In this document: positions 51,641-60,251 of the stretch, piece by piece | How positions within the stretch are numbered: position 1 is the stretch's first letter | Layout: each line of letters starts with the position of its first letter | Assembly (NCBI GenBank): GCA_035627375.1 | Contig: DASPLX010000010.1 | Location: forward strand, 134,019-198,018 | Reading direction: 5' to 3' | Origin: DASPLX01 sp035627375 | Lineage (GTDB): Bacteria; Pseudomonadota; Gammaproteobacteria; Burkholderiales; Burkholderiaceae_D | DNA: 64,000 nt | Notes under the pieces: model-generated | Database searches by the model: none | Seen by the model: only the letters and a program-made list of their open reading frames with translations | Told to the model about the DNA's origin: nothing | Made by a program: the position numbers and the translations under genes

Positions 51641-51686
51641 GATGTTCTCCTATCGGGGTTGAAAAGCGCCATCAATCAAATGGCGA

Positions 51687-51713
51687 GCAATTCAATTGTA
51701 CACAATTTAAATT
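51687..51713. promoter_or_regulatory. Putative OhrR operator upstream of ohr
   Basis: The 108-bp gap between ohr and ohrR contains the AT-rich inverted elements AATTCAATTGTACACAATTT and a further TAAATT (minus strand: AAATTGTGTACAATTGAATT). This resembles the TACAATT/AATTGTA half-sites of OhrR operators, in otherwise GC-rich DNA. The match is imperfect. Confidence 0.6.
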
Positions 51714-51748
51714 CGGCGTGCAGGGCATCGCCGAAATCGGCGTTTCGG

Positions 51749-52216
51749 TCAATCTGGGGAGTAGTCGTTCAGCTCGTCGCGTATCGCGTTCAACTGGGTG
51801 CGCAGCCGGACCAGCGTTTCGACGGATTGACCGCTGGCGCAGACGACTTGCATCGGGATGTCCCGCGCTTGCTTCTTGAGGGACCGGCCATTGCCTGTCA
51901 AGGTGATGCGCACCTGCCGTTCGTCTTGCTCGTCGCGCGTGCGCGTGATCAATTCCGCCGCTTCCAGGCGCTTGAGCAGAGGCGTCAGGGTGCCGGAATC
52001 GAGGAACAGTTTTTCACCGATTTCCTTCACGAGCAGGCCGTCCCGTTCCCAGAGCACCAGCATCACGAGATACTGAGGATAGGTCAGGCCGAGTTTTTCG
52101 AGGAAAGGCTTGTAAACCTTGGTCATGGCCAGCGACGCCGAATACAGCGCGAAGCAAAACTGGCTGTCGAGCGCAAGCGGATCGGCGGACTGTTTCGGCG
52201 GAACGGGTTTCGGCAT
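51749..52216 (-). CDS. ohrR: MarR-family organic peroxide sensor OhrR
   Basis: A 155-residue repressor that releases DNA when its N-terminal Cys is oxidised by organic peroxides. Cys21 in LDSQFCFALYSAS is the sensing residue. The winged helix is LLVKEIGEKLFLDSGTLTPL, then LEAAELITRTRDEQDERQVR. ATG at 52216 matches family start positions; an upstream ATG at 52288 would add a poorly conserved leader. It should control ohr downstream, through the intergenic AT-rich site. Confidence 0.94.
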   Translation of the reverse strand: MPKPVPPKQSADPLALDSQFCFALYSASLAMTKVYKPFLEKLGLTYPQYLVMLVLWERDGLLVKEIGEKLFLDSGTLTPLLKRLEAAELITRTRDEQDERQVRITLTGNGRSLKKQARDIPMQVVCASGQSVETLVRLRTQLNAIRDELNDYSPD

Positions 52217-52368
52217 GGCGTGATGAGAATCCGGAGTTGCGGCGCACCGGGCGGATTTCTGCGGGGCGCATCGCCAGCATTTTGACACGATCTGCCTGCG
52301 TGGGATAATCGGCCGAGTTTGTCATGGCCGCCAGCTGACCGGGCCAGGCCGTTTTCCCGAATGTCCCT

Positions 52369-53790
52369 ATGCGCATGCTTTCCCGATATCCGATTCGTCG
52401 ATTTCTTTCGGTATGCCTGACCTTGTTGCCGTTCGCGGCGGCCGCGCACGGTTTGCCGTCGCCGGTCATGCAAGCCTTGAAACGCGCGGAGTTGCCGGCG
52501 CAAGCGTTGGGTGTCTACGTGCAGGAAGTCGGGGCGCGCAAGCCGTTGGTGGCCGTCAACGCCGAACGGGCCTTCAGTCCGGCGTCGACGATGAAGCTCG
52601 TCACGACCTACGCCGCGCTGGAGATGCTCGGGCCGACCTATACCTGGAAGACCCAGGCCTACGCCGGAGGCCCCCAAACCGGCGATATCCTGCAAGGCGA
52701 TCTCATCATCAAAGGCAGCGGCGACCCGAAGCTCGTGACCGAGAATTTCTGGCTGTTCCTGCGCCAGATCCGCGCCCACGGCATCCGCGAAATCCGCGGC
52801 GACCTGGTGCTGGACCGCAGCGCCTTCGAGGAAGCGCCTTTCGACCCGAGCAAATTCGACGGCGATGCGGTCAAGCCGTACAACGTCGGCGCCGATGCCT
52901 TGCTGCTGAATTATTCGGCATTGCGATTCCGTTTCATTCCCAATCCGAGCCTGAATTCGGTCTCGGTCGTCATGGATCCGCCGATGGCGGATTACGCGGT
53001 CACGGGGCCGCGCTTGACGAATGGCGATTGCGGCGACTGGCAGCGCAAGCTCGGCGCCGTGCTGACGACCGGCGCCGACTTCAGCGGCGGCTTCGCGGCG
53101 TCCTGCGGCGAGAAGACGTGGTATGCCTATCCCTACCAGATGACGCCGACCCAGTATTTCGGCGCGGTGTTCCGGCAGATGTGGGCCGACCTCGGCGGCA
53201 GCTTGAAGGGGGGAGTGAAGAACGGCGTGACGCCTGCCTCGGCGGCCATGATCACCGAATGGGAGTCGGCGCCGCTGCCGGAGATCGTGCGCGACATCAA
53301 CAAGTACAGCAACAATGTGATGGCGCGCCAGGCCTTGCTGACGCTGGCCCTGGAAGTCCTGCGCCAACCGGCCAGCACCGGGCGCGGCGCGCAAGTCGTC
53401 AAGGAATGGCTGGCGGCCAAGGGGGTCGATGCGTCCGAGCTCGTCATCGAGAATGGTTCGGGCCTGTCGCGCGTCGAACGCATCGCGCCGCGCACGCTCG
53501 GCCGCATGCTGGTGGCTGCCTTCAAATCGCCGCTGATGCCGGAATTCGTTTCGTCGATGCCGCTGGCCGGGTTCGACGGCACGATGCGCAACCGCCTTTG
53601 GGACAAGAGCGTGGCCGGCAAGGCGCATATCAAGACCGGACGACTGGACGATGTGCGCGCCGTCGCCGGCTATGTGCTGGCCGCGTCCGGCAAGTACTAT
53701 GCCGTGGTCAGCATCCTCAATCATCGCAATGCCGTCGCCGGCGCGGAGATCAACGATGCCTTGCTGCAATGGGTCTACGAGCGCGGTTGA
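52369..53790 (+). CDS. dacB: D-alanyl-D-alanine carboxypeptidase/endopeptidase (PBP4)
   Basis: A 473-residue periplasmic penicillin-binding protein that trims peptidoglycan cross-links. After a signal peptide (RRFLSVCLTLLPFAAAAHGL) comes the active-site Ser73 in PASTMKLVTT (SxxK with Lys76), Ser314 in KYSNNVMARQAL (SxN), and Lys422 in HIKTGRLDD (KTG). The large insert between SxxK and SxN is typical of class C PBP4. Divergent from ohrR. Confidence 0.94.
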   Translation: MRMLSRYPIRRFLSVCLTLLPFAAAAHGLPSPVMQALKRAELPAQALGVYVQEVGARKPLVAVNAERAFSPASTMKLVTTYAALEMLGPTYTWKTQAYAGGPQTGDILQGDLIIKGSGDPKLVTENFWLFLRQIRAHGIREIRGDLVLDRSAFEEAPFDPSKFDGDAVKPYNVGADALLLNYSALRFRFIPNPSLNSVSVVMDPPMADYAVTGPRLTNGDCGDWQRKLGAVLTTGADFSGGFAASCGEKTWYAYPYQMTPTQYFGAVFRQMWADLGGSLKGGVKNGVTPASAAMITEWESAPLPEIVRDINKYSNNVMARQALLTLALEVLRQPASTGRGAQVVKEWLAAKGVDASELVIENGSGLSRVERIAPRTLGRMLVAAFKSPLMPEFVSSMPLAGFDGTMRNRLWDKSVAGKAHIKTGRLDDVRAVAGYVLAASGKYYAVVSILNHRNAVAGAEINDALLQWVYERG

Positions 53791-53814
53791 GCCGGCCGCC
53801 GCGCGCCGTCGAGA

Positions 53815-54315
53815 TCAAAGCACCAACGGCCGGTCCGACAGTTGATTCGCCTGCGAGCCGTCGGCGGGAAAATTCTTCGCCAGCAGTTCGTTGAGCTGCC
53901 GCACGCCGGCAACGGCGCTGTCATGGAATTCGCCGCGGTGGAAACCTTCCGTCATGGTGCGGCAGGCGGCCTGCCACTCCGAGGCGTTCAGTGCACGCCC
54001 CACCGTGCGGTCGGCGACGATCTCGACCTTGTGGTCGGCGAGGTTGATGTAAATGAGAATGCCGCAGTTCTCCTCGGTATCCCAGATGCGGTAACGGGAA
54101 AACAATTCGTGCGCGCGTCCGCGCGAAGGCATGTTCTCGAGTAGCGCGCCGAGCGGCAACGCGGCCTCGATGATCAGCCGCACTTCGGCACGATGGCAGC
54201 GCTCGCCGTCGGCGATGGCGGCCTGAATCGCCTTCAGCGTATGCGGCGGAAAGGCGCGACGGCCATTGAAACGCGTGGTTGTCAGATGGCGTAGCAGGCG
54301 TTGCAATCGATTCAT
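53815..54315 (-). CDS. TPM-domain protein (YgcG-like, cytosolic part)
   Basis: A 166-residue TPM domain without a signal peptide or membrane tail. Typical stretches are ERCHRAEVRLIIEAALPLGA, RAHELFSRYRIWDTEENCGI and LIYINLADHKVEIVADRTVG. TPM domains are small alpha/beta folds implicated in quality control and phosphatase-like activity; here no mechanism is assignable. The ATG at 54315 shares its base with the stop of the previous gene (TAATG). Last gene of lemA-ygcG-TPM. Confidence 0.88.
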   Translation of the reverse strand: MNRLQRLLRHLTTTRFNGRRAFPPHTLKAIQAAIADGERCHRAEVRLIIEAALPLGALLENMPSRGRAHELFSRYRIWDTEENCGILIYINLADHKVEIVADRTVGRALNASEWQAACRTMTEGFHRGEFHDSAVAGVRQLNELLAKNFPADGSQANQLSDRPLVL

Positions 54316-55121
54316 TACCAATCTCCCGAGGCGCCGCCGCCGTCGAAGCTGCCGCCGCCGCCGGAAAATCCGCCGCCGGACGAACCGCCGAAACCGCCGA
54401 ATCCTCCGTGCCGATGATGGCGGCCGAGTCCGCTGCCGAGAATGACGCCGGCGGCGTTGCCCCAGTCGCTGTTGCCGAGAAAACGGCGCGCGCGTGCGGC
54501 GCGCGACATGACGGCGAGCACACCGATGAAGAAGACGAAGAAGGGCAGCAGGTCGCTGAAATCGAATTCATCCGCCGGAGCTTGCGGACCTTTCGGCGGG
54601 GCGAAGCGTTCTTGGTCGAGCAGGCCGGCGATCGCCGAGACGCCGGCGGCCAGACCGCCGTAAAAATCGTTCTGCCGGAAATGCGGCGCTATCACGTCCT
54701 GCAGGATGCGCTTGGCTTTCGCATCGGTCAGCACGCCTTGCACGCCGCGGCCGGCCTCGATGCGCAAGCGCCGCAGGGCTTTGGGATTGTCCTTCGCGAC
54801 AATGAGGATGACGCCGTCGTCGATGCCTTTGCGGCCGATCTTCCAGGCTTCGGCGACGCGGATGCCGTATTGCTCGATCGCTTCCGGTTCGGTGCTGGAA
54901 ACGAGCAATATCGCGATCTGGCTGCCGGTGCGCGTTTCATAGTCCTGGAGCACGCTTTCCAGCGCCGCGCGCTGGTTCGCGCCGAGCATGCCGACGGTAT
55001 CGGTGACATGCGCGGTCAGCGGCGGAATCGGCGCGAATTCGACCGCGTACGCCGCGCTCATCAGCAGCGCCAGCAGCATGGCGAGCAGGCAGCGCACCGG
55101 GTTCATCGTGACGGTCGCCAT
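54315..55121 (-). CDS. TPM-domain membrane protein YgcG
   Basis: A 268-residue protein. A signal peptide (LLAMLLALLMSAAYAVEF) precedes the TPM domain (VTDTVGMLGANQRAALESVL, then QIAILLVSSTEPEAIEQYGI). A single membrane helix (LLPFFVFFIGVLAVMSRAAR) and a glycine-rich tail follow. The second gene of the lemA operon, 15 bp after lemA's stop. Such lemA-TPM pairs are frequent in bacteria. Confidence 0.9.
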   Translation of the reverse strand: MATVTMNPVRCLLAMLLALLMSAAYAVEFAPIPPLTAHVTDTVGMLGANQRAALESVLQDYETRTGSQIAILLVSSTEPEAIEQYGIRVAEAWKIGRKGIDDGVILIVAKDNPKALRRLRIEAGRGVQGVLTDAKAKRILQDVIAPHFRQNDFYGGLAAGVSAIAGLLDQERFAPPKGPQAPADEFDFSDLLPFFVFFIGVLAVMSRAARARRFLGNSDWGNAAGVILGSGLGRHHRHGGFGGFGGSSGGGFSGGGGSFDGGGASGDW

Positions 55122-55136
55122 GGTTCGTGGTTGAAA

Positions 55137-55730
55137 TTATTTGCCGAAATCGACCTTGGGCGCCGTCGAAATCGCCTTCTCGTTCTCGACCATGAAGGAA
55201 GGTTTCACGTCATAGCCGAACATCTTGGCGGTCAGATTGGTGGGGAAGCTGCGTGCCAGGATGTTGTAATCCTGCACGGCGGCGATATAGCGCTGGCGCG
55301 CCACGGTAATGCGGTTCTCCGTGCCCTCGAGTTGGGACTGCAGGTCGCGGAAGCTGGTGTCGGCTTTCAGGTCGGGATATTTCTCCGCCACCACCATCAG
55401 GCGCGACAGCGCCGACGACAGCTGGCCCTGGGCCTGCTGGAATTTTTCGAAGGCTTGCGGATTGTTCAGCACCTCCGGCGTGATCTGGAAACTGGTCGCG
55501 GCGGCGCGGGCGCGCGTGACGGCCTCGAGCGTTTCCCTTTCGTGCGACGCATAACCCTTGACCGTATTGACCAGGTTCGGAATCAGGTCGGCGCGGCGCT
55601 GGTACTGGTTCACGACTTCTCCCCAGGCGGCCTTCACCTGTTCGTCCTTGGATTGGAAATCGTTGTAGCCGCAGGCGGAAAGGGTTGCCGCAAGCACCGC
55701 GGTGGCGATCCATTTCAGGTATTTGTTCAT
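55137..55730 (-). CDS. lemA: LemA family protein, lipoprotein
   Basis: A 197-residue protein with a lipobox (LAATLSACGYNDFQSKDE). Family stretches: KAAWGEVVNQYQRRADLIPN, LVNTVKGYASHERETLEAVT and NRITVARQRYIAAVQDYNIL. Structurally a long helical bundle. A GAGGAAC site supports ATG at 55730 over an upstream GTG at 55742. Function in bacteria is unclear. First gene of the lemA-ygcG-TPM operon. Confidence 0.92.
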   Translation of the reverse strand: MNKYLKWIATAVLAATLSACGYNDFQSKDEQVKAAWGEVVNQYQRRADLIPNLVNTVKGYASHERETLEAVTRARAAATSFQITPEVLNNPQAFEKFQQAQGQLSSALSRLMVVAEKYPDLKADTSFRDLQSQLEGTENRITVARQRYIAAVQDYNILARSFPTNLTAKMFGYDVKPSFMVENEKAISTAPKVDFGK

Positions 55731-55788
55731 CTTGTTCCTCACTAAAGATCGGCAAGGTAACAGACCATTGCCCGTCGATCAACGTCTA

Positions 55789-56679
55789 CTATGTGCGGCC
55801 GGGACTGCCCGGTTTCAACAGCACGATGCTCATCGCGGCCAGGATCAGCAGCATGGCGCCGTAGTCCCGCCAATGCGGCGTTTCTCCCAGCAACCAGGCG
55901 CCGCAGAATACGCCGACCACCGGGATCATCATGATCGACAGGCTCGACGCGAACGGCGGCAAGGTGCGCGCCAGCCGGAACCAGGCCGCGTGGGCGAAGC
56001 CGAAGATGACGACGGCGTTGTAGACGATGGCGCTCCATTCGACCGCGTCGGGCAGGCGCCAGGCGTCGCGTTCGAACAACCAGGAGGCTGCACCCATGAC
56101 GACCGTCGTCAGCGTCAGCATCCAGAACGTCAACGCGACCGTCGGTATCTCGATCGGCGTGCGCTTCATGGCGACCGTGCCGTAACCCCAGCAGGCGGCG
56201 GCGACGAGCACCAGCAGGCTGCCAAGCGGCCGGCCGCTGATCGCCGAAAATTCGCCCGACAGCAACAGCAGCGCGCCGCCGACCGCGCAACCGACGCCGA
56301 GCCAGGCGGTCTTCCCGATGCGCTCGCCGAAGAATACGAGGCCGCCGAGCACCGCCCAGGCCGGCATCGTATAACCGAGGATGACCGCACGGCCGGACGG
56401 CAGCATGCTCAGGCCGAGAATCATCAGCATGTGCCACAGCACCATGTTCGGAATCGCAAGCCGGACGACCGCCGGGGCGCCGCCGGCCGGGATCGCCAGC
56501 GGCGTGCGCAACAGGCGCGCGGCCAGCCAGAGCGTGGGCAGACCGAGCAGCATGGAGAGCGTGCGAAAGCTCAACGGCGGAAAGGCGAGCACGCCGAGCT
56601 TCATGATCGGCCAGTTGACGCCCCAGCAGAGCGTCAGCAGGATGAGAAGAATCCAGTCTTTGCGGGAGAGGGAAATCAT
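55789..56679 (-). CDS. EamA/DMT-family transporter
   Basis: A 296-residue inner-membrane exporter candidate with ten predicted helices in two EamA repeats, beginning MISLSRKDWILLILLTLCWG. Later helices include GVGCAVGGALLLLSGEFSAI and SIMMIPVVGVFCGAWLLGET. Substrates of this superfamily are metabolites such as amino acids or nucleosides; none can be named. ATG at 56679 follows GGGAGAGGG. Divergent from pyrF. Confidence 0.88.
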   Translation of the reverse strand: MISLSRKDWILLILLTLCWGVNWPIMKLGVLAFPPLSFRTLSMLLGLPTLWLAARLLRTPLAIPAGGAPAVVRLAIPNMVLWHMLMILGLSMLPSGRAVILGYTMPAWAVLGGLVFFGERIGKTAWLGVGCAVGGALLLLSGEFSAISGRPLGSLLVLVAAACWGYGTVAMKRTPIEIPTVALTFWMLTLTTVVMGAASWLFERDAWRLPDAVEWSAIVYNAVVIFGFAHAAWFRLARTLPPFASSLSIMMIPVVGVFCGAWLLGETPHWRDYGAMLLILAAMSIVLLKPGSPGRT

Positions 56680-56737
56680 GCCGGGAAGATAGCACGGCGC
56701 GGTACAATACGCGGGTTGCACTAGCGGGAGAAGAACA

Positions 56738-57565
56738 GTGAAATTTACCGACAAGCTTGCCGCCGCCTGGTCGGCCAACGATTCCCTCTTGTGCGTCGGA
56801 CTCGATCCCGATCTGGCGAAGATTCCGGAGGATATCCAGGACCGGCCCGACGCGATCTTTCATTTCTGCGCGGCGATCGTCGATGCCACGGCCGACGTGG
56901 TCTGCGCCTTCAAGCCGCAGATCGCGTATTTCGCCGGTCTCGGCGCCGAAGACCAACTGCAGGCGATCTGCGCCTATATCCGCGAAAAATACCCGCGGAT
57001 TCCGATCGTGCTGGATGCCAAGCGCGGAGACATCGGCGCCACCGCCGAACAGTACGCGCGCGAGGCATACGAGCGCTACGGCGCGGATGCCGTGACCGTC
57101 AATCCCTACATGGGCTACGATTCGATCGCGCCCTATCTCGAACGCAAGGACCGCGGCGTCATCATCCTGTGCCGCACTTCGAATCCGGGCGGTTCCGACC
57201 TGCAATTCCTGGATGTAGCCGGCACGCCGCTGTATCAGCATGTGGCGCGGCTGGTCGCCGAAAAATGGAATACGAGCGGTCAATGCGGCCTCGTGGTCGG
57301 CGCGACCTTTCCTGCCGAACTTGCCGAGGTGCGCGCCATCGTCGGCGACATGCCTCTTCTCGTGCCAGGCATCGGCGCGCAAGGCGGCGACATCGAGGCG
57401 ACCATGAATGCCGGCAAGACCGCGAGCGGCAACGGCATGATGATCAATTCTTCGCGTGCAATCCTGTACGCGAAGCAGCATGGCGACGAAGATTTTACGC
57501 AGGCGGCGCGGCGTGTCGCCGTCGAGACGCGCGACGCGATCAATCGATTCCGGACGGCGCGATAA
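56738..57565 (+). CDS. pyrF: Orotidine 5'-phosphate decarboxylase (group 2)
   Basis: Makes UMP from OMP in pyrimidine synthesis. The 275-residue size and PIVLDAKRGDIGATAEQYAR (catalytic Lys95 with the Asp pair) place it in the long PyrF group found in betaproteobacteria and actinobacteria. GLDPDLAKIP and VPGIGAQGGDIEATMNAGKT are family-specific. The start is GTG at 56738, preceded by GGGAGAAGAA. Confidence 0.95.
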   Translation: MKFTDKLAAAWSANDSLLCVGLDPDLAKIPEDIQDRPDAIFHFCAAIVDATADVVCAFKPQIAYFAGLGAEDQLQAICAYIREKYPRIPIVLDAKRGDIGATAEQYAREAYERYGADAVTVNPYMGYDSIAPYLERKDRGVIILCRTSNPGGSDLQFLDVAGTPLYQHVARLVAEKWNTSGQCGLVVGATFPAELAEVRAIVGDMPLLVPGIGAQGGDIEATMNAGKTASGNGMMINSSRAILYAKQHGDEDFTQAARRVAVETRDAINRFRTAR

Positions 57566-57683
57566 GCCTCCCGATTCCCGCGCGCCTTATGCGCACGGCC
57601 TGATGCGCTTGATACGGTCGGGCTGACGCGGTCGGCCGACGAGCCTCCATCGGCTGGCGCTTTTATTGCATGTCAGGCGCGGC

Positions 57684-58517
57684 ATGAGGCGTCTGTATGC
57701 CGCCGGCGCGATGCTGGCGTTCTTGGCCGCCGCCTGTACGGGGCGCGAGCCCGTTTGCAATGAACATTTTGCGGACGGCACTCCGCCGGCCATCGTCAGC
57801 CCGAGTCTCGGCAAGAAGACGCAGATGCTGTGCTTCGAGGGTTATGCCGTCATGCACAGCGGCGTATCGCGGACTCCGATATGGGCGGCCGAGCATTTGA
57901 CCGCAACGAGCGTTCGGAGCGCCGACGAATTGAAGCACAAGAACAGTTTCCATGCGGAAGAACGCCTTCCCGCGGCGGAGCGGGCGGAGTTGCGCGACTA
58001 CGCGCGCTCCGGCTTCGATCGCGGCCATATGGCGCCGGCCGGCGATATGGGGACCGAGAACGCACAGTACGAAAGTTTTTCGCTGGCGAACATGATTCCG
58101 CAACATCCGAACAATAACCAAGGCTTGTGGGCGGGCATCGAGGAGAGCGTGCGCCGGCTTGCACGGCAAAGCGGCGAATTGTTCGTCGTCACGGGTCCGG
58201 TGTTCGAAGGAACCTCGTTGCAGCGGCTCAATGGCCGGGTCCTGGTGCCGACTTCGGTATTCAAGGCGATCTACGATCCGGCGCGCCGCCAGGCCGCCGC
58301 TTATGTCACGCCGAATGCCGAGGGCATGGAATATTGGACGATGTCGATCGCCGAACTGGAGGAATTCGCCCGCATCGATCCGTTCCCGCGCTTGCCGGCG
58401 GAAATCCGGGAAACGAAGATGACGCTGCCGGTCCCGGAATTGCACAAATCGCGCAAGTCGAAGAATCGGCCGGTCGAAGTCGGACCGACGGCGCCCGAAA
58501 CGAAAGGAAAACCATGA
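57684..58517 (+). CDS. DNA/RNA non-specific endonuclease (NUC1 type), lipoprotein
   Basis: A 277-residue exported nuclease. The signal ends in a lipobox (GAMLAFLAAACTGREP). The His-Me finger motif is SGFDRGHMAPAGDM, with His115 the general base, and the magnesium-binding Asn is in NMIPQHPNNNQGLWAGIEES. ELFVVTGPVFEG and EYWTMSIAELE are family segments. ATG at 57684 gives the better signal; TTG at 57666 is an alternative. Its stop overlaps the next ATG. Envelope-anchored nuclease for nutrient or DNA degradation is an inference. Confidence 0.88.
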   Translation: MRRLYAAGAMLAFLAAACTGREPVCNEHFADGTPPAIVSPSLGKKTQMLCFEGYAVMHSGVSRTPIWAAEHLTATSVRSADELKHKNSFHAEERLPAAERAELRDYARSGFDRGHMAPAGDMGTENAQYESFSLANMIPQHPNNNQGLWAGIEESVRRLARQSGELFVVTGPVFEGTSLQRLNGRVLVPTSVFKAIYDPARRQAAAYVTPNAEGMEYWTMSIAELEEFARIDPFPRLPAEIRETKMTLPVPELHKSRKSKNRPVEVGPTAPETKGKP

Positions 58518-58798
58518 TCCATCCGTTCCAGAACGAGGCAGAGGTGGCGACCATCGGCGAATTGACCGTGGAGAACCGGCTCGACCGCATCGAACTGTAT
58601 GGCGCGCTCACGCTCACCAAGGACCAGGCCGGCTTGCGGCTGGCCCTGGCGTTGAAGGAATTGATCGATGCGACGGTCGCCGCGTTGCGGCAAGCCGACT
58701 TGCCGGAACATATCACTCCCGCGGCTTCGGACCAGGTGCCCAATCCGTTCACTCCCGCGGCTTCGGACCAGGTGCCCAATCCGTTCCGATCTTCTTGA
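58514..58798 (+). CDS. Conserved hypothetical protein with C-terminal 12-residue tandem repeat
   Basis: A 94-residue soluble protein, MIHPFQNEAEVATIGELTVE, then IELYGALTLTKDQAGLRLAL and ALKELIDATVAALRQADLPE, a short beta-alpha domain. It ends in two exact copies of TPAASDQVPNPF, encoded by a perfect 36-bp tandem duplication. Similar short proteins occur in other betaproteobacteria, as I remember; no function is known. The ATG overlaps the endonuclease stop (ATGA), so the two are translationally coupled. Confidence 0.72.
   Translation: MIHPFQNEAEVATIGELTVENRLDRIELYGALTLTKDQAGLRLALALKELIDATVAALRQADLPEHITPAASDQVPNPFTPAASDQVPNPFRSS
58714..58785 (+). repeat. Two perfect 36-bp tandem repeats
   Basis: The unit starts CACTCCCGCGGCTTCGGACC; copies lie at 58714-58749 and 58750-58785 with no differences. 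It encodes TPAASDQVPNPF twice in the gene above. A perfect copy implies recent duplication. Confidence 0.95.
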
Positions 58799-58805
58799 AG
58801 GCCGC

Positions 58806-59144
58806 TTACAGGCCTTCGGTGGCGTGCTTCAAGGCATCATGCTGATGGCTTTGCAATTTGTCCTTGTGCCTCAAGAGCTGACGATCGAGCTTGTCGACCA
58901 GGCCGTCGATGGCTGCGTACATGTCTTGCGCACGATCCTCGACATGCAAGACATTGCCTCGCAAGCGGAGATTGACTTCCGCGCGATGGCGCCGATCCTT
59001 GTCCGACGGGCGTTCCACGCCCAGTACGACAGCGGCGTCGATGATGTGATCGAAATGGCGCATGATGCGTTCGAATTTCGTTTCAACATAAGCGCGAATG
59101 GCGGGAGTGACATCCACGTGATGTCCGGTGATCATCAAGTTCAT
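58806..59144 (-). CDS. hpf: Ribosome hibernation promoting factor (short HPF)
   Basis: A 112-residue protein, MNLMITGHHVDVTPAIRAYV, then ETKFERIMRHFDHIIDAAVV and LHVEDRAQDMYAAIDGLVDK. It binds the 30S subunit and helps form inactive 100S dimers in stationary phase. It lacks the long C-terminal domain. It is not next to rpoN/ptsN, where hpf commonly lies, so this may be a displaced copy or a paralogue. Confidence 0.94.
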   Translation of the reverse strand: MNLMITGHHVDVTPAIRAYVETKFERIMRHFDHIIDAAVVLGVERPSDKDRRHRAEVNLRLRGNVLHVEDRAQDMYAAIDGLVDKLDRQLLRHKDKLQSHQHDALKHATEGL

Positions 59145-59334
59145 ACGGCAGGTTCCGAAGGCAAACGCTGGAAAATGACGATGTCGCGCGACGGCTTCAT
59201 CATTAATCAGACGATGCGTTTCCTCGCAGGTTCACTGCTGGGTTCGCCAGCCGGATCGTGTGCCGTGCCGCGACATGCGCGTATCGAATGCGTCGGGCGA
59301 AAAGAATGGATACCACGCCATCCAGTCCGACATG

Positions 59335-59988
59335 CTAGGATTCGGGCCGTCTTCCCGGTGGAAGGTAATGCATTTGCTGGGCGACGAAGCCGTCGAAGGC
59401 GTGTAGTAGAGGCCAATAACCGCTCTCGTTGCCTTCGATCCGCATCAATGCGTAGCATGCCGCTTCCAGCGTCGACAGGTGATCTGGGCGGTGCGCCTTT
59501 CGGATCAAATAGTGCGATCTCGGCATGTTTTTCAGGGGAAGTCGCGGCAAGCCTTGGAGCAAGGGATTGAGATAAAGCATCTTTCTGCTTTTGCGCCAGG
59601 TGCCGTCGAGCACGACCAAGCGTAGTCGCGATGGTTCGACAGGCATTTCCATGGGGCCCGAAGAGGGAAGCGCGTCGTTCTCCGGGTATAGCAGCACCGG
59701 CTGCCGCTGTGGCAGCCGGCCTGCTTCGGCATCGATATCCGTGCGCTCGAACGGTGCGTGCAACAAGGCCTGCAATCCGGCGGGATCGAAGGTTTCGCCG
59801 ATCACCAGCCTGCTGCCCGGCAAGCTCAGATGCAACAGGCGCGCGCTGCCTTTTGCATTACCGGCTTCCATCGGATGCTGCAAAATGAGCACTTCCACCG
59901 ACGTGCGCAGCGGGTGGACCCAGCGGCAGATACAGGCCGATTGCGGGCGCAGGCAGAGTTCGCAGGCAAGGCGTTTGGCGACAGGCAT
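59335..59988 (-). CDS. DTW-domain tRNA-uridine aminocarboxypropyltransferase
   Basis: A 217-residue enzyme of the TapT/YfiP type that transfers an aminocarboxypropyl group from SAM to a uridine in tRNA (acp3U). The zinc-binding start is KRLACELCLRPQSACICRWV, and the DTW motif appears in VVLDGTWRKSRKML. C-terminal YLIRKAHRPDHLSTLEAACY is typical. ATG at 59988 directly precedes the Cys-rich start; upstream frames lack conservation. Confidence 0.9.
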   Translation of the reverse strand: MPVAKRLACELCLRPQSACICRWVHPLRTSVEVLILQHPMEAGNAKGSARLLHLSLPGSRLVIGETFDPAGLQALLHAPFERTDIDAEAGRLPQRQPVLLYPENDALPSSGPMEMPVEPSRLRLVVLDGTWRKSRKMLYLNPLLQGLPRLPLKNMPRSHYLIRKAHRPDHLSTLEAACYALMRIEGNESGYWPLLHAFDGFVAQQMHYLPPGRRPES

Positions 59989-60039
59989 GAGCGCGTTTTG
60001 CTCCGGAGGCGATATGGGGTGGTCGAACAGGGACAAAGC

Positions 60040-60237
60040 ATGAGGATTTACGAATATTCTAGCCAACCGCGTTACTGGATCGTGCATGACGATGAGGGTT
60101 ATTGGCTGGTGCCGGCGCGCGACGGCGGCTGGGCCGAGCGCGAACCGTTCATCGGCCATGTGATCGCGTTGCGCGAAGTGAGCGACTGCGGCGGCATCGA
60201 TCTCGGCTTGCCGTCCGGCGGCGCGAGCTCATCGTGA
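60040..60237 (+). CDS. Small hypothetical protein
   Basis: A 65-residue protein, MRIYEYSSQPRYWIVHDDEG, then YWLVPARDGGWAEREPFIGH. Tyr/Trp-rich, no signal peptide, single domain. Similar short proteins next to PP2C or DTW genes exist in related bacteria, as I remember, but no function is known. It is divergent from the DTW gene and convergent with the PP2C gene; GGAC at 60031 is a weak ribosome-binding site. Confidence 0.6.
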   Translation: MRIYEYSSQPRYWIVHDDEGYWLVPARDGGWAEREPFIGHVIALREVSDCGGIDLGLPSGGASSS

Positions 60238-60251
60238 GCGCCTTGGCCGGA

